Positions 59,601 to 64,000 of a DNA stretch of 64,000 bases are shown here, one piece after another. Both the position numbers and the translations under genes were made by a program. Each line of letters opens with the position of its first letter. Positions within the stretch are counted from its first letter, which is position 1. The notes under the pieces are model-generated. The model saw only the letters and a list, made by a program, of their open reading frames with translations. It was not told where the DNA came from and did no database searches. This DNA comes from Strongylocentrotus droebachiensis (taxonomy: Eukaryota > Echinodermata > Echinoidea > Camarodonta > Strongylocentrotidae): NCBI GenBank assembly GCA_035222895.1, contig JAVYIG010000319.1:1-64000 (forward strand). The letters are read 5' to 3'.

Positions 59601-61128
59601 GGTTGCGACACCAGATCCGGATGACACGGCAACGACCACGGAGTCCCCACCAGGAGGGTCAGGAGGTCCTGAAACCACGACCTCGCCGGCCACCAAGGAG
59701 CTATGAGAATCATCATCGCTTGATCTTCCCTGATCTTCCAGAACACATAGGGAAACGACGCGAACGGGGGAAAGGCGTAAGCCCTCCATCCCTCTACGGG
59801 ATCGCGAAAGCGTCCAGAGCAAAAGCTCCTGGTTCCCGGACTCTCGAGAAAATCGAGGAAAACGATGGTTGAGCGAAGTTGCGAAGAGATCGATGTCGAG
59901 AACACCGAACACTCTCCTCAGTTGCCTGAAGACAGTCGGAGTCAGAGTCCACTCCGAGGGAAGGCACTTGCCTCTGGAGAGAAAGCCCGCTAAGATATTC
60001 TCTTCGCCCGGGATATGTGATGCAATCGGGAACACCCTCGCCCCCTTGCACCACGCCCAGAGTTGAGAGGCCAACTCGTTCAGAGCCACAGAAAGAGTGC
60101 CTCCTTGTCTGTTGATGTACACCATCACCGATACGTTGTCCGTAAGAATCAGAACCGAACGACCCACCCGACGAGCACGGAAGTGACGAAGCGAAGCAAA
60201 CACTCCCATGAGTTCCAACACATTGATGTGGGGTAGAAATTCCAGATGACTCCAGTCTCCTGAAATCATTGACCCCTGGCAATGACCTCCCCAAACCAAC
60301 AGCGACGCGTCCGTGGTGAAGGTCACGGAAGGGAGAGGAACTCGGAAGCGTCCGCCCTGAAGGAAGAAGGAACGACGAAGCCAAGGACCTAGAAGACCCT
60401 TGATTCTGGACAACAGGGGGATCCATGACAAAAGAGAACTCACGCTCGGCTGATAAAACTCCAACAGAAAGAGTTGGAAGGGACTCATCAATAGTCGACA
60501 ATCTGGAAGCATGTCGACTAGACTGGAGAGAAACCCTAGCCACTGAAGCCAACGCTCGGCTTTCACCCGACGTGCACATCTCAGAGACCGAGCAGTCCTG
60601 ACTATCGTCTCGACCCTGTCGAGACTGGGACGAGCCAGCTGATGACGAATGTCCAGCTGAGCACCTAGGTAAGACGGCGTGCGAGTCGGAACGAATTCTG
60701 ATTTCTCCCAATTTATGAGAAATCCGATATCTTGAGTCGTACTGATCAGAATCTGCATATGATCCAACAGCCTGACTGACGCCACGACTCTCGTGAAAAT
60801 CCGAGGAGCAGGGCGCAAACCGAACAGGAGCGCTCTGTAACGGTAGAATTTGCCCCGGCACATGAAAATAAGCGTCGCGAAGATCCAAAGAAACCGCGAC
60901 GTCTGCGGGATTCAATGAAGAAAGGATGGTTGCCAGATGATCCATTCGGAAAAGAACCTTTCCCAAATGAAGGTTAAACCGCTTCATGTTGAGAATCATT
61001 CTCAAAGAACCCGAGCACTTGGGCATTACGAACACCGGCGACAATTCCCGTACCACCGACAGAACAAATGCGTCGCTAGTGATCTTCTCCCACGCCGGGA
61101 GAAATCTCCGGAGCCGCCCGCCGACCTA
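59601..61128 (-). pseudogene. DIRS reverse transcriptase-RNase H, frameshifted and internally deleted
   Basis: Starts with VGGRLRRFLPAWEKITSDAF, preceded in frame by TAG. Then come SPVFVMPKCSGSLRMILNMK and SLDLRDAYFHVP (RT motif A Asp present), a shift of frame, GKFYRYRALLFGLRPAPRIF, and INWEKSEFVPTRTPSYLGAQ. The YxDD segment expected between the last two blocks is absent. RNase H follows: VTFTTDASLLVWGGH, HINVLELMGVFASL, LILTDNVSVMVYINRQGGT, SHIPGEENILAGFLSRG and DIDLFATSLNHRFPRF. After another shift near 59855 the DIRS-type C-terminal part reads YAFPPFASFPYVFWKIREDQ and ILIAPWWPARSWFQDLL. It has at least two deletions and two frameshifts and is certainly inactive. Confidence 0.9.
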
Positions 61129-61332
61129 AGACCCAAGCACTCGGGGGAAGCCATCTCTAGAGAATGACTTCCCACCACCACGAAAGGGAGTCCGGGAAGA
61201 TAGAAGAATCACGGTAAGAAGAACCTCGAGACGAAGGACGACCACGATCCTGGTATTCCTCCTCGGCCGGGTACCAGTCCTGAGGGCGGCCCTTAGACTG
61301 GACGACGTTCTTACGAAAAGAACCCGAAAACT
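61129..61332 (-). other. Gag-RT junction of the DIRS element
   Basis: About 200 bp between the gag-like stop (61333) and the first recognisable RT residues. Frames are closed and no domain was recognised. Confidence 0.5.
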
Positions 61333-63261
61333 TCAACTTTTCTTACGAGGTCTGGAGGAAGGAACCGGCTCTTGGACATCGCGAAAAGCAACGGACAGGT
61401 CTCGAGCCTGCTTCTCACCATCAATCTCGGCTTGCAGTAGAGTAGTGAAACTATCTCCACAAAGGTGGGGGCTGGCCACTGGAATCTGCGGAAGCAGTCC
61501 TGGAATTTGATGCGGTCGAATGCCCAAAGAAGTGAGCACAGCCTCCCGACGATACTTCTCGATGGAATGCGAAGTCACCGCAAGCCGTGAGAAAAGATCA
61601 AACAACAAAATGTCACTTATATCAAAAGGACCACGAGTCCCAAACTTCTTCCCCAAACGACTGGCCACCGCCACAAGTTTGGGAGAAACCCGTTTAGGAC
61701 ACAAAAACAAAACCGCATCCTGAGGAACGAAAGCGTACTTGTCCACCTGCCGCTTAAGAAATCCCGTCGATGACGACAAGTCTTCTGCGGCATTCACAAA
61801 TTCTTCTTCGTGTAGATCAGGAAGAAACAGTCCCTGAACCGCTGAAGAGTCCGAATTAGAAGACAGGAAGTCCCGCCGCCCCGACGATAACACCGGGACG
61901 ACACAAGAATCGGGCACATATTTGTGAAACAAGGCTAACGAATCCGCCGCCAGAGACACAAACGGAGTAGACGCATCATCCCCCGCAACTGAACCAAACG
62001 ACTGAGCGATGGAACCAGTGTCCCAACGATCAACCGAGCCCCCCCTATCTTGACCAGATAAACAGGGACGATCCCCGCCTCTCAGAGCGCCCAACGAAGC
62101 GTGAGGCGGAGAAGCAAACAGAGAGGACCCCGGCCGAATATGACAACTCGAAACCCGCACCGGCGACTGCTCAGGCGAGATCGATGCATCTTCGGAAAAC
62201 TCCGAAAATAAATCAACCGCGATCGGATCCGAAAGTGAAGTAGGACGAACCGGAGGAGCCGACTCGGGCACCGAAGATCGAAAAGCGTCAGCAACAACCC
62301 GCATCCAATCCGAAAAATCCGGCGGGGGTGGAGGCACCGACGGAGGGAGAGTAGCCACCAAAGGCGGACCCCGAGGGGCCGCAAACGGTTCCGTAAAATC
62401 AGAGCGCGGATTCTTCGAAGGATAAACAAAATCCGAGGAAGAACCGGCCACAGCGTCCCGGGAACCCCGCCTCTTACGAGACGTAGCGGTAACGTAAAAG
62501 GCCGAAGGAACGGGACGGTTATCCGATAAAAGCCCGACGGTAGGAGCCGCAAACCGAATCGGGAAAACGGAACATGCACCGACGGAGAGGCGCGGTTAGT
62601 TGAAGCCTCAGGATCCGACTCGGCTGCACGGGTACCCGGACCGAAAACCGAAACCGGCAAATCCGAACAAGGGATAGAAGAACCGATCGGTGACCGGTTC
62701 AAGTCCGGATCCACGGAAGCAACCCGAATATCCGTCGATGGCTTTGTGCACCGACCAAACAAAAGACCTGACGGAACAATTGTTGGCGGTGCAGAACTAA
62801 GGCCCGTTCCACCCAGAGTTAATACCCCTGGGTTTCCGGGAACCGTCCCGAGAGGAGATAAAATCGCCCCCTCGACCATTCTCATAGGCTTGCCTTGCCC
62901 GCAAAAATGTCTGCTGACATTTGCATCCCCGGGGTTTGCGGTGTCACCACCGCTCCCGAGGGGCGTAACTAACGAAGACTTATTAGTAGAATCCTTCGTC
63001 TTCGTATCCGTCGATGGATTTTCGTACCGTCCACACAAAAGCCCTGACGGGACAATTGATGGCGGCACAGAACTAAGGTCCGTTCCACCCAGAGTTAGTA
63101 CCTCTGGGTTTCCGGGCACCGTATCGAGGGGAGATAAAATCGCCCCCTCAACCATTCCCCTGGGCTTCCCTTGCCCGCATAAACGTCCACTGACGTTCGC
63201 ATCCCCGGGGTTTGCGGTGTCACCACCGCTCCCGAGGGGCGTAACTATTAATAGAATCCAT
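61333..63261 (-). pseudogene. DIRS gag-like gene, frameshifted, with internal repeats
   Basis: A likely original start ATG lies at 63261-63259 (MDSINSY...). Its frame closes after 13 codons. A sister copy of the same words further on (DSTNKSSLVTPLGSG) shows that a small deletion caused the shift. The next open frame (63155-62082) carries two direct repeats (MVEGAILSPL...GNP..LTLGGT). The coding frame then shifts again near 62600. From there an open frame runs to the stop at 61333 through a Pro-rich segment (LPPSVPPPPPDFSDWM) and a conserved-looking C-terminal half (KYAFVPQDAVLFLCPKRVSP, FDISDILLFDLFSRLAVTSH, LLQAEIDGEKQARDL). It ends in basic residues. The call rests on position and style; gag proteins diverge fast. 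Confidence 0.7.
62737..63250. repeat. Direct repeats of about 284 bp in the DIRS 5' region
   Basis: aactaaggcccgttccaccc (about 62795) and aactaaggtccgttccaccc (about 63070) begin matching stretches. Both continue through gagataaaatcgccccctc, tgcccgca, and end in gtttgcggtgtcaccaccgc plus tcccgaggggcgtaact. Differences are scattered substitutions. Confidence 0.9.
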
Positions 63262-63692
63262 CGTCTTCTTTCTCGCGACAGAACTTGATTTCTTCTTCGT
63301 GAAACCTGCTAAGAGAAAATAAGAACTGCGAGACATATTATAACCTGCGGGAAAGAAAATTAAACAAAGGGTACGAGCAATTATCAACAAGAATTAAATA
63401 AACTACCAGAGACTAAAACACCCCACCGACTACCCCCGCACGCACCCGAGGCCTCGGAGGAGTGAGGACAGGCAAACACGAAAGCGGAAACGTAACAGTA
63501 GTCGGCAAGAAAACGTTCTAGAATACTGATAAATAAATAAATTCACGGAGTGAAACTACTCTCTAACGAACAGGAAATCGTAGAGAATATTATAAAAGGC
63601 GAAAATGCGAACCAAAAAGTGACTAAAAGAGGAAAAACTCTTCAACTTTTGGGAGCGATTTTTAGTGTAACTTATCCGTTCGGATGCGAAGA
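63262..63692 (-). other. DIRS 5' leader
   Basis: About 430 bp between the right inverted repeat and the likely gag start. No coding domain. Contains several aac/taat words and no obvious promoter. Confidence 0.5.
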
Positions 63693-63848
63693 GATAAGAG
63701 GAAGAGGTTACGTTGGCGGCGCTCGGACGCAAGGGTCACGGAGGGCGCCTTTGGGCGGGGGGGGTATGAGCAATTTGGCGATGTGTTTTAAGTTTCGGTT
63801 ATGCAATGTTGAGGTGCAACAATAGCAAAGTAGAATAGGTAGATACGT
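63693..63848. repeat. DIRS right (5') inverted terminal repeat
   Basis: 156 bp, exact inverted complement of 58191-58346. The outer 18 bases (63849-63866, tgatttattgatgtaaat) are unique to this end and are reproduced in the internal complementary region. Confidence 0.95.
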
Positions 63849-63866
63849 TGATTTATTGATGTAAAT

Positions 63867-64000
63867 AACGTTCACATAGTATTTTGTCGCCTCTTCCCAG
63901 AACTCAACCTTCTCTCTAAGTGAACAAGAAGAGGGTAAAACTTGATTTGGGAGAGAGTGAAAAACAGAGAAAATATAAGTGAGGGACTGAAATGAAAGCA
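63867..64000. repeat. Flanking dispersed repeat, continuation after the DIRS element
   Basis: aacgttcacatagtattttg and cctcttcccagaactcaacc plus ttctct match, inverted, the sequence at about 39540-39600. This confirms that the DIRS element split one repeat copy. Confidence 0.75.

Larger units (their letters stand above)
58147..63866 (-). mobile_element. DIRS-type tyrosine-recombinase retrotransposon, complete ends, dead genes
   Basis: About 5.7 kb, noticeably more GC-rich than the host. Architecture in transcription order (right to left): right terminus and inverted repeat, gag-like frames, RT-RNase H frames, tyrosine recombinase frames, internal complementary region, left inverted repeat and terminus. 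DIRS elements integrate through a tyrosine recombinase from a circular cDNA and leave no usual target-site duplication (family knowledge). The two inverted repeats are identical over 156 bp, and the internal complementary region matches both termini exactly, which fixes the element ends. All three genes carry frameshifts or deletions. The element lies in the same orientation as ERG, about 6.5 kb upstream of exon A. Confidence 0.93.

Noticed and set aside
58147-63866. Interpretation as an LTR retrotransposon or endogenous retrovirus
   Set aside because: No LTRs, integrase, protease or envelope; inverted ends, an internal complementary region and a tyrosine recombinase identify a DIRS element.

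Overview
This window is nuclear DNA from an animal, most likely a marine deuterostome and probably an echinoderm. The evidence is long GT-AG introns, AT-rich non-coding sequence dense in microsatellites, MITEs and tRNA-derived SINEs, a tyrosine-recombinase (DIRS-type) retrotransposon, and a clear animal potassium-channel gene. The phylum is an inference from repeat content; the sequence does not prove it. There is no operon, rRNA, functional tRNA gene or CRISPR array. The only host gene I can support is one ERG-type voltage-gated potassium channel (KCNH2/6/7 group) on the minus strand, spanning about 51.66 to 8.72 kb.

ERG gene. Nine coding exons (here A to I) join in frame at GT-AG sites into 978 codons (977 residues plus stop): A 51661-51557, B 23842-23375, C 22445-22046, D 21396-21197, E 18370-18118, F 16696-16503, G 15862-15748, H 14827-14489, I 9576-8717. 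Together they give S1-S6, the selectivity filter SVGFGN, the C-linker, the cyclic-nucleotide-binding homology domain, a long disordered tail and the C-terminal coiled coil. Exon A supplies only 35 residues, has an in-frame stop just upstream of its ATG, and joins in phase 0 to the exon beginning VLSLG. The isoform seen here therefore lacks the PAS domain, as vertebrate ERG1b does. Any PAS exons would lie beyond base 64000.

Introns and flanks. The 27.7-kb first intron holds an 834-bp near-perfect hairpin element, several MITEs, SINEs, LINE scraps, a long satellite with a dimeric repeat (41.8-43.6 kb) and many pyrimidine tracts. Tandem duplications with periods of about 108-200 bp recur across the window. 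At five of the nine coding exons such a duplication overlaps the exon edge, copying a splice donor (A), splice acceptors (C, E, H) or the stop codon (I).

Upstream of the gene, 58147-63866 is a complete DIRS-type retrotransposon on the minus strand. Its 156-bp inverted repeats are identical, and an internal complementary region at 58400-58500 matches both termini exactly. Its gag, RT/RNase H and tyrosine recombinase frames are nevertheless broken: the YxDD segment is missing from RT and the HxxR arginine from the recombinase. It sits inside an older dispersed repeat whose inverted, uninterrupted relative at about 39.54-39.84 kb acts as an internal empty site.
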